Shown here: piece by piece, positions 27,750-36,883 of the stretch
How the letters are laid out: the number at the start of each line of letters is the position of its first letter
Numbering within the stretch: the stretch's first letter is position 1
Assembly (NCBI GenBank): GCA_030426545.1
Contig: JAUHYL010000005.1
Coordinates: 43,427 to 107,426, forward strand
DNA length: 64,000 nucleotides
Origin: Gammaproteobacteria bacterium
GTDB taxonomy: Bacteria; Pseudomonadota; Gammaproteobacteria; Pseudomonadales; Halieaceae
Reading direction: 5' to 3'
Notes under the pieces: generated by a model
Told to the model about the DNA's origin: nothing
Databases searched by the model: none
Seen by the model: the letters and a program-made list of their open reading frames with translations, nothing else
Position numbers and translations under genes: made by a program

Positions 27750-30700
27750 CTACGAGGGGCTGGCCTCGATCACAGTACTGAACGTGATCGTCACACTCGT
27801 ACCGTTGGTAACGTCCAGGTCAGCGGTTGCCCCACAGTTTTTGATGACGGAGGCAATCCTGGCTGCGCCAGAATCCATTACCGGGTTTTTCAGGAGGTCT
27901 GCAGGCGCTCCCACACCGGTATCGCTAACAGAAAGGGTATAGAGACGTCTGTCCCAGCTTTCCCCAGCGGCAACTTCAAGCTTGATGTAGATGTAGTTGG
28001 CCGGGCTGCCGCCCTGAAATGCGTGTTGCAGGCTGTTCTTGATCAGCTCAAAAAGCATAATGGCGATTGGCGATGCTGCGGAAGCAGGAATCAGCGACTT
28101 GGGTACATCGTTAGTGGTAACGATTGTGCCGGGATCTACCGGCGAAACATCCATCAATTCCGCGATCGCCAGTTCCACAAACCTGTGCAAATTGGCGAGT
28201 GCTCCATCGACGCTGTAGAACATGCATTCTTCAAGCAACTCCAGGGCGTGAAGTTTTCGGTCAAGATCGGAATGGTCATCAGCAGAGGGGGTATCCGGCG
28301 ATTCACTGGCCAGGTCGTCCACCACCGCGCCGATCAGCCGTAGCGTATCTTTCTTATGACTATAGGCAGACTGAAGAATCGCTTCCTGAAACTCGAGTTG
28401 TTCTTCCATTTCTTCCTCAGCCGCTTCTTCCACGGCAGCCATTTGCTGAGCTAGCTTCACCGCGTGCCTCTGAATCACATAACTTTGGTACGTGCGGTGT
28501 GCCGCCCAGCCAGCAAGCAATGCTATGAGGGTGTAAAAACAGTACGCCCACCAACTAAGCCATGGGGGCGGCAACACGGTAACAGGAATTCTCAAGCCCT
28601 TCGGGTCCCAGATGCCGGCCGTGTTCGCACCCTGCGCCAGAAAGACGTAGTCACCATGCGGGAGATTGGTATAAGTGGCGGTATTGCGAGAGCCAGTGTA
28701 AACCCACTTGGGATCGAACCCCTCCAACTGAAAGCGGAAACGGCTGTTGAGAGAATCTCTTGAGTTTATGATGCCAATTTCGAAGGTTACGAATCGGTCT
28801 TTATGGGAAATCTGGATACCTGTACTTTCCAGATACTTGCGAAAGTTGAGGTAACTGCTGTCGGGGAAATGAATCTTGCTAAGGATGGTTCGGGGTGGAG
28901 TGCGATCTATGGTCACCCTTTCGGGGTAAAACCTGTTGAATCCGTTGGAGCCGCCAAGGTACATAGCACCGTCAGAGGCTCTGTAGGCGGCGCCCCAACG
29001 AAAATCTTCGCCTTGGAGACCGTCTCCTGGGCCAAATCTCCATTGGAAGTTTCCCTTCGAATCTGTCTTGATTAGTCCCCTTTGGGTAGGCATCCAAAGC
29101 GATCCTTCACTGTCGATCTGAATGCCATAAATTGTATCGTTGCGAAACTGAGAACTCGCACCCCTTCTATCAAGGAGAATAGACCCTTGTGCAATGCTGT
29201 CGTAGGACCAAAAGAAGAGCCCATTATCTTGCGTTCCAAACCATATACCGCCGTCTTTCGTCGCCGCGGCTGAAATTACGTTGACCGCCTTCGCCCCAGA
29301 ATTAGCTAAAGGAATCAAGCGTTCAAATTCTTGTGTATCAGCTTTCTTTCTGTAAATGCTTTCCGCTGTACCAACAAGTATGTCTTGGTTATCCAACCCG
29401 ATTACCCAATGTATGAATCCCTCGTGAATGACCGCTTTGCTGATCGGACCTTGCGTAACGCCGTCCAAATACCTGTATAGCCCGTTTCTATGTGTAGCTA
29501 TCCAAATCGATTCATCCGAAGTCAGCAATAGATCAACGATCCCAAATTTCTCTAGTATTGTTGTCGATTTTGACTGGGAAAAACTGTCGTTGCTCGGGGA
29601 TAGGAAACTCATTCCACTGCTTTGGAAACCAACGGCAATTTCATCGTTTATCCCTTGGATTGCAGTAACCCTTTCGCTAATAGGGCTGTACTTCCGAATC
29701 CTTTCTGCATCCTGTAGTTGTCCGGCCACCTCGGGAATTGCATTTGGAAGTGAGTACAAGCCAGATTGAGCGCCAATCCATACGGTTCCCGAAAGATCTT
29801 CCCCAAAAGCGTTGACCGAAAATCTCTCGGCCCCATAGGCGCTATTAAAATGCTCGAAAGTTGAGTAGGAAAATACGTTCGTGCCGGCTATCGTGCCAAT
29901 AAGTACATTCATGCCATAGGCAAAAAGGTCGAAAATGTCGGGATGACTAAGTCCCTCGCCTCTTCGGTCAATTCGAACAGGGTCGGCGCCAAAATTCTTT
30001 ATGAAATACAGTCCATTGTCTGTTGAGGCGAGTATCCCATGCTCCCCGTGTAGAAGATCTGTGACTAGAACGCCCGTCGCGAGCTCTTTGCTAAAAACTT
30101 TTTTCGCGTCGATAGCCCCGACATCGTAGACTTCGAGTAATCCGGCATCTGTTCCGACTGCAATGGTTCTATTGTTTATTGGACAGAGTGCAGTGATGCT
30201 CGAATCCTGAGATGATTGATTGTCGAGTAAATTGATATAGTTGAGCTCAAGCGAGTCTTCGCTCGCAACTAGCAGCCTAGCGCCCTGTCCAATATAGAGC
30301 TTTCCATTCTTACCCTTGGCCATCACCATTGATGCTCGATCGCTATCTCCCACAATACGATTAGATGCTTGGTTGAAGTCGTTAGCCACGTCAAAATTTA
30401 TAAGTCGTACGCCTTTATCGGTACCTAGCCAAAGTTCACCGGCTCCTACTGCGTGTATCCAGTAAATGGTATGGGGTTCGAATGGACTCAAGGCCAAGTG
30501 CTCGAACGAGCCCTCGATATCTTGCTGTCTAAAAATATTTCCTCCCTCGGTGGCGACATACAGATTTCCCATAGCATCCGCGCTGATATCCTGAATATAA
30601 GATTCAAAGATTCTATTCCTTGAGGCGTTTGTAGGTCCGTAGTGCTCGGTTCCAATTCCGTCAAAACGGAAAAGCCCATTTTGAGTGCCGATCCATAGAA

Positions 30701-30884
30701 TGCCCTGGCTATCTGAATAGAATTTTGTGGTGGATTGCCGCGCTACGGTTGGGGGTAGGGCTGTAGCGATAACTTGTGGGTAGTATTCGTCCGCACTTGC
30801 AGCAGTAGCTTGGAAAATAGTTGCCAAAACCATTGGCGCCAAATATCTTATGCTGCTTCGAAAAAGCTCATTAGCTGATGGCAT
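27750..30884 (-). CDS. Periplasmic beta-propeller sensor with kinase-like ATPase
   Basis: A 1044-residue membrane sensor. A signal peptide (residues 1-31) leads to two-component-regulator propeller repeats (many [GS]ILWIGTQNGLFRF-type units) to about residue 680, then a Y_Y_Y domain (NSRFRFQLEGFDPKWVYTGS and THYLPHGDYVFLAQGAN-like), a single transmembrane helix (WWAYCFYTLIALLAG), a coiled coil (AAVEEAAEEEMEEQLEFQE) and a C-terminal HATPase with N-box ELIKNSLQHAF and G-box SDTGVGAP. The phosphoacceptor region is atypical: only SHKKDTLRL resembles a HisKA_2-type His. No receiver domain is attached. The ATG at 30884 has GGAAG before it. The propeller half is AT-rich. Confidence 0.85.
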   Translation of the reverse strand: MPSANELFRSSIRYLAPMVLATIFQATAASADEYYPQVIATALPPTVARQSTTKFYSDSQGILWIGTQNGLFRFDGIGTEHYGPTNASRNRIFESYIQDISADAMGNLYVATEGGNIFRQQDIEGSFEHLALSPFEPHTIYWIHAVGAGELWLGTDKGVRLINFDVANDFNQASNRIVGDSDRASMVMAKGKNGKLYIGQGARLLVASEDSLELNYINLLDNQSSQDSSITALCPINNRTIAVGTDAGLLEVYDVGAIDAKKVFSKELATGVLVTDLLHGEHGILASTDNGLYFIKNFGADPVRIDRRGEGLSHPDIFDLFAYGMNVLIGTIAGTNVFSYSTFEHFNSAYGAERFSVNAFGEDLSGTVWIGAQSGLYSLPNAIPEVAGQLQDAERIRKYSPISERVTAIQGINDEIAVGFQSSGMSFLSPSNDSFSQSKSTTILEKFGIVDLLLTSDESIWIATHRNGLYRYLDGVTQGPISKAVIHEGFIHWVIGLDNQDILVGTAESIYRKKADTQEFERLIPLANSGAKAVNVISAAATKDGGIWFGTQDNGLFFWSYDSIAQGSILLDRRGASSQFRNDTIYGIQIDSEGSLWMPTQRGLIKTDSKGNFQWRFGPGDGLQGEDFRWGAAYRASDGAMYLGGSNGFNRFYPERVTIDRTPPRTILSKIHFPDSSYLNFRKYLESTGIQISHKDRFVTFEIGIINSRDSLNSRFRFQLEGFDPKWVYTGSRNTATYTNLPHGDYVFLAQGANTAGIWDPKGLRIPVTVLPPPWLSWWAYCFYTLIALLAGWAAHRTYQSYVIQRHAVKLAQQMAAVEEAAEEEMEEQLEFQEAILQSAYSHKKDTLRLIGAVVDDLASESPDTPSADDHSDLDRKLHALELLEECMFYSVDGALANLHRFVELAIAELMDVSPVDPGTIVTTNDVPKSLIPASAASPIAIMLFELIKNSLQHAFQGGSPANYIYIKLEVAAGESWDRRLYTLSVSDTGVGAPADLLKNPVMDSGAARIASVIKNCGATADLDVTNGTSVTITFSTVIEASPS

Positions 30885-31309
30885 CTTCGCTTCCTTGCGT
30901 CCCTGCATCTATCCAGGGGAAGATTCTGAAACGTATTTTGAGAGTTGTCCATTACTCGAAACATTGGAATCGACGATTTTTACTCTTTAGTTGCCCGAAT
31001 GGCTGGTAAAATCCACGTCAGGTATGTGGAGCGCGCCCTTTCGTATTCGGCATCCGAAGTCTTTACTATTTAATTGTGCGCTTTTGACAACTCCTATGTT
31101 TATCGCTGATTTGCGGTTAGGGTCAAGCTAATGATTCTACAAATGACTTATCTTATTCAGTTAAGCTCAGGAGCTGTGTCGGCTTCAATTTGGAGGAGTG
31201 AAATGGTGTTGGTATTGTCGAAGAGTGCCGGAATATCTCACTGATACTTTTGATTCGTTATTCTTTCTAAGACAGGTGGGTGAAGAGAGGTATTTTTCAA
31301 AAGTATGGA
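30885..31309. other. Non-coding gap between the two propeller sensor genes
   Basis: About 425 AT-rich bases without a convincing reading frame. It presumably holds the promoter of the gene ending at 27750 and the 3' untranslated part of the larger kinase gene. I see no strong hairpin or clear promoter. Confidence 0.4.
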
Positions 31310-34300
31310 TTAGTTGTTCGGTTCTGTAATCATTTCCTCAAATGCATTCTGAAAATCGCTGTAAGCGCCGATCAATTCTTCAAGTGAGGTGTCGTCGTTC
31401 AGCGGCTCTTCCTTTCGTCCCTTTTGTTCTATGAGGTCGCTGATTTCTCTAACTTTCTCTGCGCCAATATTCGCGCTCATAGATTTGATTGCATGGGCGG
31501 TTCGATACACTTCAACGTGGTCGTTTCTTCCGATGTGAGACCGAAGCTCGTCAATCTTCACCTCCATCTGGTCCTGATATCCAGCAAACAACGTTGGGAG
31601 AAGAGGCGACCCTGTTTGCTTCTCCACTTCTCTGATGCTTTCAATAGCTGCTGAATCGATAATTTTTGACGAGCTGGAGACGCTGGTTGGCGCGGGGGAA
31701 GATGGATGCACCTTTGATTTAGTTTGTAACGCGCTATCCTTTGTGGCTATCAAATCTTCTCTCTTGTCAAAGTGAGTTAATAGCGACGCTTTGATGTCAG
31801 AGAGTGTGAATGGCTTCGTAAGATAATCTGTCATTCCAGCAGACTTGCATCGTTGCTTGTCGTTTTCATCTGAGCCCGCGGTAAGAGCTACAATGGGGAT
31901 ATATTTTGTTACGCCTGCTTTATCTTCGAGCCGTCTTATCTCTCTGGCCGCTTGATATCCATCCATTATCGGCATCTGACAATCCATAAAGACGAGTGCA
32001 TAGCGTTTAGTTGCGAACATGTCTACAGCAAGCTGTCCGTTGCCTGCAATGTCGACCTCAAAGTTCAGTAGCTCCAACATCTCCTTGATAATGCGCTGGT
32101 TTGTAATTACATCTTCCGCTACCAGTACTCTTTGTTCTTGAGAATAATCCGTATGCTCCGAAATATCGTGATTGCTCTGGTCGATTAATTCCTGGTTCGA
32201 AGTTAGTGATTCATATACATCCTCCGATCTGACAGGAGTGACTAGAGTAGTCCAGCCGGGGTGCTCAAAGCCCATTGGAGTATCAGAAAGTGGGGTCAGG
32301 AAGAACTTGAATGGAGCATCAAGGTCGGTGCGATCCATTATCATTTCTTGTGGTATTGAAGAATCTCTTGGATCCAGAACGATCACCTCGCAGGGGGGTA
32401 GGGTAGCCTCCAGTATTTCCCCTATCGCGCGAGAGTAGGTTCGGATGCCAGCTCTCTCCAAAACAGCCGAAAGCATTTCGGTTGTCGCGATATTGCTGCT
32501 GAATATCACCGCTGCCATCCCCTCAAGCGATGGAACGTTGTCGTCTTGTTTCTCCGCAACGGGCAATGGAATCGAAATCGTGATTCGGGTTCCTCTGCCG
32601 AGCACCGACTGAACGTTAATATCGCCGCCCATAAGATCTATGTAGTGGCGAGAGATGCTAAGCCCCAATCCTGTTCCCCCATACTGCCTGGTCGTGCTGG
32701 TATCGGCCTGTGTGAATGGCTCAAAAACTCTCTTCTGAGTCTCCTCATCCATCCCGATGCCTTCATCCTCGACGCAGATATGTACAATGGCTTTGCCTTG
32801 ATCTGATTTTAGAATTTTGGCATCTGCGCGTACGTTCACGTTCCCCTCGTGTGTGAACTTTATGGAGTTACTCACCAGGTTCATGATTACCTGGCGTAGC
32901 TTGGTAGGATCGCCGACGAAGCAGGTAGGTATTGTTGGGTCACAGATATGATTGAGTGAAAGTCCTTTCTTCGATGCAGGTTCGCCCTGCAAGTAGCAAA
33001 TGTCCTCAAGGACTTCAGTTAGATTGAAATCGACCGATTCCAGCTCGACCTTGGAAGCTTCTACTTTCGAGAAATCCAAAATTTCATTGATTAGGCCTAG
33101 AAGTGACTCCCCGCTCTTATGAGCCGCTTTAGCAAACTGGTGCTGTTGTCCGGTGAGATTAGTGTGAAGCAGTAGCTCAGTCATTCCGATGATGCCGTGC
33201 ATAGGTGTTCGGATTTCATGCGTCATAGTGGCAAGAAAGTCCGACTTTGCCTTGGTTGCCTCCTCAGCCTCCTTGCGTGCGGCTTCCAAGTCCCTTGTTC
33301 TTTCTTCCACGCGTTGTTCCAGTTCGCGTTGTATTCTGATCGCCTCACGTTCTTTTTGTTTCTGACGATGGAAGTAATATCCAATCAGTGCGAACAGCAT
33401 CAGCGCGTATGCCGAATACGCCCACGGGCTTTTCCAGGGTGGTGGCGCAACGACAAGTGATAAGCTGATTCCGTCCCAGTTCCATGTTCCATCGGGGCTG
33501 GCTGCGGCAAGTTTCAGCTCATACCTGCCCGCTGGTAGTGTTGTAAAGGATGCGACGCGGGCTTCCGGAGATACCACCCAGTCGGGGTTGATGCCTTCCA
33601 GTTTGTAGGCGTAGTTGATTAGATCGGGGTTGGTGTAGTCGGCTGCGTAAAATTCTACAGATAGCATTCTGTCCTCGTAGCCGAGTTCAATCTCCTGAAG
33701 CGCATGATATGGATTGTCGAATTCGCGACGCTCGTTCATAACAAGAATTCGCGAGATGGCCAGTTTTGGTGGTGTGCGCTCCGCGCTTACTTCGTCGGGA
33801 GAGATTGCGTTGAATCCTGCGATTCCGCCGAAATAGATGGTGCCATTTCTGGATTTGAATGAGGCGCCCAGGTTGAATTCAGCTGACTGCAAGCCATCCT
33901 GCGGGCCATACTGGTGTGCGTCGAGGCTTTGTGGCTCCACGCGAGTGAGGCCCTTGTTGTGAGACAGCCACAGCCATCCATCCTCATCTTGTTGAATGCC
34001 GTAAACGCTCGCGCTGGGCAATGCAATATTGTCTGAGTAGTGTCTAAACTTGGGGTCTAGCCTTCTTCGATCTGCCGCTTCCCACAATTCAAGGCCGCCG
34101 CCTTCTGTGCCCATCCAAAGATTGCCTTTGCGGTCTTCGAGGAAGCTCCAGATGTTCTTGCTAGATAATCCATCCTCTCTATTGGGATCCGGGGCGAAGC
34201 GTTGGAAAGTGCCGGTCTTAAGGTCAAGTAGGTTTAGCCCGTTTACTGTTCCGACCCAGATGTTTTGATATTTGTCTTCATGAATAGCCAGCACATTGTT

Positions 34301-35803
34301 ACTGCTTATCGAAGTCTCATCGTTCAATCTGTTTGTGAGTGTTTTGAATTGTGATCCACCTTGGTAAACGTTTAGGCCGCCGCCATATGTGCCGACCAGC
34401 AGCTCGCCAGAGGACAATCGAAATATTGATGTGACTCCGTTAGCGCTCAGGCTAGTAGGGTCGACTGGCGAATGTCTGAATACTTCTACTGTGTTTGTAT
34501 CCAGGTCGAGTCTATTAAGTCCACTATCATAAGTGCCAATCCATATGTAATTTCCTTCTCCAAGCAGGCTCATGACTACTGCACTGGATAAGGCCGGATC
34601 CGTAGATTCATTGATCCATTCAAACTGCTCTTGTCCAGGCCGTAGACGATTCAGACCGTCGTCTGTGCCAACCCAAATGCTCCCATCTTTGGTTTCGGCG
34701 AACGCATTGACGGACTTGTCAGAGAGGTTGCCGTTCAAAGTGTCATACTTCTCGAACTGGGTCTTGACCGCAGCAAAAAGCGCTGTGCGTGTTCCTATCC
34801 AGTAAATTCCTTCTCTTGATTGGTTGACGCTGTATATCTGAAAGTCAGGAAGGTCGAGATTGTGTGGACCATATCGGTAAAAGGTCTCATCTTCGTTGCG
34901 GTATAGGTCTAATCCCTCCGTAGTTCCGATCCATAGCGTCCCATTTTGATCCTCGAAGATGCTAGTGACTGTATTCGAGGATAAGGATTCTAGGTTTGTC
35001 TCATCGTGTACAAACCTGATCGCTTGCTGTGTCGAAGGGTCAAAACGACTCAGCCCGTTTTCCTCAGACGCAATCCAAATCGCGTCGTTTCGATCAACGA
35101 ATAGTGAAAATAGGCTGTCCTGCGCGATGGAAGTCGGGTCACTTTGGCTGTGCAGGTGCCTCGCGATGTTTCTCGTACGGTCATCAATTTCTAACAGCCC
35201 GCTTTCTTGCGTTGCGGCCCAAACTCTTCCATCGGAGGTTTGAGCGAAGTCCTTGACCTCGCCCATATAAGGTATGCCGCCATTTCCGGAAATATAGTGA
35301 TGGAATTGATGGCTCTCGGGGTCGAGAACGCTAAAGCCATTTCTGTAGCCTATCCAGAGATTCCCATTGAAGTCCACGAACAAGCCATAGATGTCATTGG
35401 AGTATGGTGTATTCGCGTCATTTGGGTTAGCTGAAAAGGTTTGGAATGAGTTCGTAACCTCGTCATAGCGTCCCAGTCCACCGCCGAGTGTCGCTATCCA
35501 AATGGTGCCTTGATTGTCTTCGGTTATTTTTCTGACGATATTTGAGGGAAGAGAGGAGGAATTCGAAGGTTCGTGCCGGTAAGTCTCGAGTTCGTGTCCA
35601 GTGTATTTATTCAAGCCCTCCTGCGTAACGAACCAGAGTGCGCCCGTAGAGTCCTGAAAAGATTGGTTGACAGTTTGCTGTGTCAGTTTGTCCAGGAATG
35701 CCGGTGTTCTAATCAGTAGTTTTGGAGGTGAGGTCGCAGCGCCGAGAGGCATGGTGGCCGCCGCGAGGAGTACACAAGCGATTGTGGTGACCCAAAGTTT
35801 CAC
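31310..35803 (-). CDS. Hybrid propeller sensor histidine kinase with receiver and Hpt
   Basis: A 1497-residue hybrid kinase. It has a signal peptide (to about residue 24), many propeller repeats (NGTLWIGTTEGLDLY, GNLWMGTEGGGLELW) to about 700, a Y_Y_Y domain, a transmembrane helix (SPWAYSAYALMLFALIGYYF), a coiled coil, HisKA (FLATMTHEIRTPMHGIIGMTELL, about 870), HATPase (NLVSNSIKFTHEG, VEDEGIGMDEE, GTGLGLSIS), a degenerate receiver-like stretch, a true receiver (VLVAEDVITNQ, MDCQMPIMDGY, LTKPF), and a C-terminal Hpt (AHAIKSMSANIGA). Phosphate would flow His-Asp-His to an unlinked regulator. It starts at GTG 35803. The DNA is AT-rich relative to neighbours. Confidence 0.93.
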   Translation of the reverse strand: MKLWVTTIACVLLAAATMPLGAATSPPKLLIRTPAFLDKLTQQTVNQSFQDSTGALWFVTQEGLNKYTGHELETYRHEPSNSSSLPSNIVRKITEDNQGTIWIATLGGGLGRYDEVTNSFQTFSANPNDANTPYSNDIYGLFVDFNGNLWIGYRNGFSVLDPESHQFHHYISGNGGIPYMGEVKDFAQTSDGRVWAATQESGLLEIDDRTRNIARHLHSQSDPTSIAQDSLFSLFVDRNDAIWIASEENGLSRFDPSTQQAIRFVHDETNLESLSSNTVTSIFEDQNGTLWIGTTEGLDLYRNEDETFYRYGPHNLDLPDFQIYSVNQSREGIYWIGTRTALFAAVKTQFEKYDTLNGNLSDKSVNAFAETKDGSIWVGTDDGLNRLRPGQEQFEWINESTDPALSSAVVMSLLGEGNYIWIGTYDSGLNRLDLDTNTVEVFRHSPVDPTSLSANGVTSIFRLSSGELLVGTYGGGLNVYQGGSQFKTLTNRLNDETSISSNNVLAIHEDKYQNIWVGTVNGLNLLDLKTGTFQRFAPDPNREDGLSSKNIWSFLEDRKGNLWMGTEGGGLELWEAADRRRLDPKFRHYSDNIALPSASVYGIQQDEDGWLWLSHNKGLTRVEPQSLDAHQYGPQDGLQSAEFNLGASFKSRNGTIYFGGIAGFNAISPDEVSAERTPPKLAISRILVMNERREFDNPYHALQEIELGYEDRMLSVEFYAADYTNPDLINYAYKLEGINPDWVVSPEARVASFTTLPAGRYELKLAAASPDGTWNWDGISLSLVVAPPPWKSPWAYSAYALMLFALIGYYFHRQKQKEREAIRIQRELEQRVEERTRDLEAARKEAEEATKAKSDFLATMTHEIRTPMHGIIGMTELLLHTNLTGQQHQFAKAAHKSGESLLGLINEILDFSKVEASKVELESVDFNLTEVLEDICYLQGEPASKKGLSLNHICDPTIPTCFVGDPTKLRQVIMNLVSNSIKFTHEGNVNVRADAKILKSDQGKAIVHICVEDEGIGMDEETQKRVFEPFTQADTSTTRQYGGTGLGLSISRHYIDLMGGDINVQSVLGRGTRITISIPLPVAEKQDDNVPSLEGMAAVIFSSNIATTEMLSAVLERAGIRTYSRAIGEILEATLPPCEVIVLDPRDSSIPQEMIMDRTDLDAPFKFFLTPLSDTPMGFEHPGWTTLVTPVRSEDVYESLTSNQELIDQSNHDISEHTDYSQEQRVLVAEDVITNQRIIKEMLELLNFEVDIAGNGQLAVDMFATKRYALVFMDCQMPIMDGYQAAREIRRLEDKAGVTKYIPIVALTAGSDENDKQRCKSAGMTDYLTKPFTLSDIKASLLTHFDKREDLIATKDSALQTKSKVHPSSPAPTSVSSSSKIIDSAAIESIREVEKQTGSPLLPTLFAGYQDQMEVKIDELRSHIGRNDHVEVYRTAHAIKSMSANIGAEKVREISDLIEQKGRKEEPLNDDTSLEELIGAYSDFQNAFEEMITEPNN

Positions 35804-35918
35804 AGGAACCCTGCATAGGCTTGGAATCTTGGCAGTTTAAAGCAAGGGATGGCGTTTCATCCACAACGGGTCTAATTTGATGTAAAGATTCCCAAATTTA
35901 ACTATTTTATAGACGCAC

Positions 35919-35954
35919 AAAAGCCGCGTTGGGGAAGGCAGCCCAACACGGCTT
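35919..35954 (-). terminator. Terminator downstream of the repeat-protein gene
   Basis: A 13-bp stem (AAGCCGTGTTGGG/CCCAACGCGGCTT on the minus strand) with one G-U wobble, then TTTTG. The wobble pairs only in minus-strand RNA. It is about 110 bases past the repeat-protein stop and separates it from the kinase gene. Confidence 0.75.
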
Positions 35955-36066
35955 GAGGATTGAGCATCTTGTTGAAACTAAACCTGCTTCTGTGAAGTCG
36001 GCGGTTCTACAAGCTGATCGAAGTATTTGCCAGTGAAAGCCCGGCGGCGGTGCGCTAGTTCAGTAT

Positions 36067-36573
36067 CTAGCGACGCCAGCGGCTTCCGGCCTGCTCGGCA
36101 GTATCTCTGCGCCAGCGGCTTCCGGTCTGCTCGGCAGTATCTCTGCGCCAGCGGCTTCCGGTCTGCTCGGCAGTATCTCTGCGCCAGCGGCTTCCGGTCT
36201 GCTCGGCAGTGTCTCTGCGCCAGCGGCTTCCGGTCTGCTCGGCAGTATCTCTGCGCCAGCGGCTTCCAGTCTGCTCCGCAGAATTAGCCTCGCCCCACTT
36301 ATAACCACTGCGAGCTTTCTGAGAAGACTCAGATCCAGCCCAGTTGGCTTTTTCAGTGCTGCGGGGAGACTCTTTGCCCCACTTGTAGCCGGAGGCGCCC
36401 GTGTACTGCTGGTCGCTGGCTAAAGCATGGCTTACGCGGTGAACAGTGTTTCCGGAGTTTTTGGCGGTCGCGGACTGTCCGGCTGAGGAATCAGCCAGGG
36501 CCGTTGAGGGCGCCAGAAGTGCAAGTGCCAGGGTGGCGGCGCCTGCGTAACTCGCTCTTTTTAACGTTTTCAT
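36067..36573 (-). CDS. Secreted protein with six 12-residue Arg/Trp repeats
   Basis: A 168-residue exported protein with no recognised family. The signal peptide (residues 1-27, ending STALA) is clear. The middle holds two copies of SGYKWG (ASGYKWGKES, RSGYKWGEAN). The C-terminal half is six tandem copies of AEQTGSRWRRDT, the last ending in RWRR, so the mature protein is highly basic and Trp-rich. The SGYKWG and TGSRWR units look related. Each repeat has a dibasic RR followed by Asp. The start ATG 36573 follows AGGATG. A subtilisin-type lipoprotein is encoded upstream on the same strand. The repeats recall precursors cut into short peptides, but that is inference. Confidence 0.72.
   Translation of the reverse strand: MKTLKRASYAGAATLALALLAPSTALADSSAGQSATAKNSGNTVHRVSHALASDQQYTGASGYKWGKESPRSTEKANWAGSESSQKARSGYKWGEANSAEQTGSRWRRDTAEQTGSRWRRDTAEQTGSRWRRDTAEQTGSRWRRDTAEQTGSRWRRDTAEQAGSRWRR
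36070..36283. repeat. 36-base tandem repeat, six units
   Basis: Six head-to-tail 36-base units, the middle four nearly identical with single changes, the outer two more diverged. The unit is exactly 12 codons, so copy number can change without shifting the frame of the gene carrying it. Confidence 0.9.
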
Positions 36574-36883
36574 ATCTACATCCTGCCTTCTTCTTACTGC
36601 TACCCACTCACGGGTGTGAACGGGTTCTCTTTTTGGGCCCACTGACGGGACCTCAAGCGCATTCTTAGAGACTGATGCTTGACCGTAATATAGGACTTGA
36701 GTTTGCAAGGGAACAGGCTTGGGTTGACCTGTTTGGGGCAGGTGGCGGAGGAGGGCTCCGGACGAGGTGCCTGCCGCTCCGCCATTCGGAGCTAAGTTGC
36801 TGATTTATTTAATACTAGAACCGTGGTCAGGGGTAGCAGGTCGCTACCCCTCAAGGGGTAGGTTTGGGTCTGATCAGAGGGGC
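36574..36883. other. Gap between protease and repeat-protein genes, with a hairpin
   Basis: About 310 bases with no convincing gene. It contains a 9-bp perfect inverted repeat at 36829-36851 (AGGGGTAGC/GCTACCCCT), with a third half copy just after it. As the gap follows the protease stop it may be a transcript end, but no T tract follows. The repeat-protein leader occupies the other half. Confidence 0.45.

Noticed and set aside
36070..36283. CRISPR-like array of 36-base repeats
   Set aside because: Units are directly adjacent with no spacers and are in frame within a coding gene.
36027..36287. Plus-strand frame with repeats of the type FRSARQYLCASG
   Set aside because: It is only the antisense reading of the 36-base repeats; it has no ribosome site and the minus frame has a clear signal peptide.
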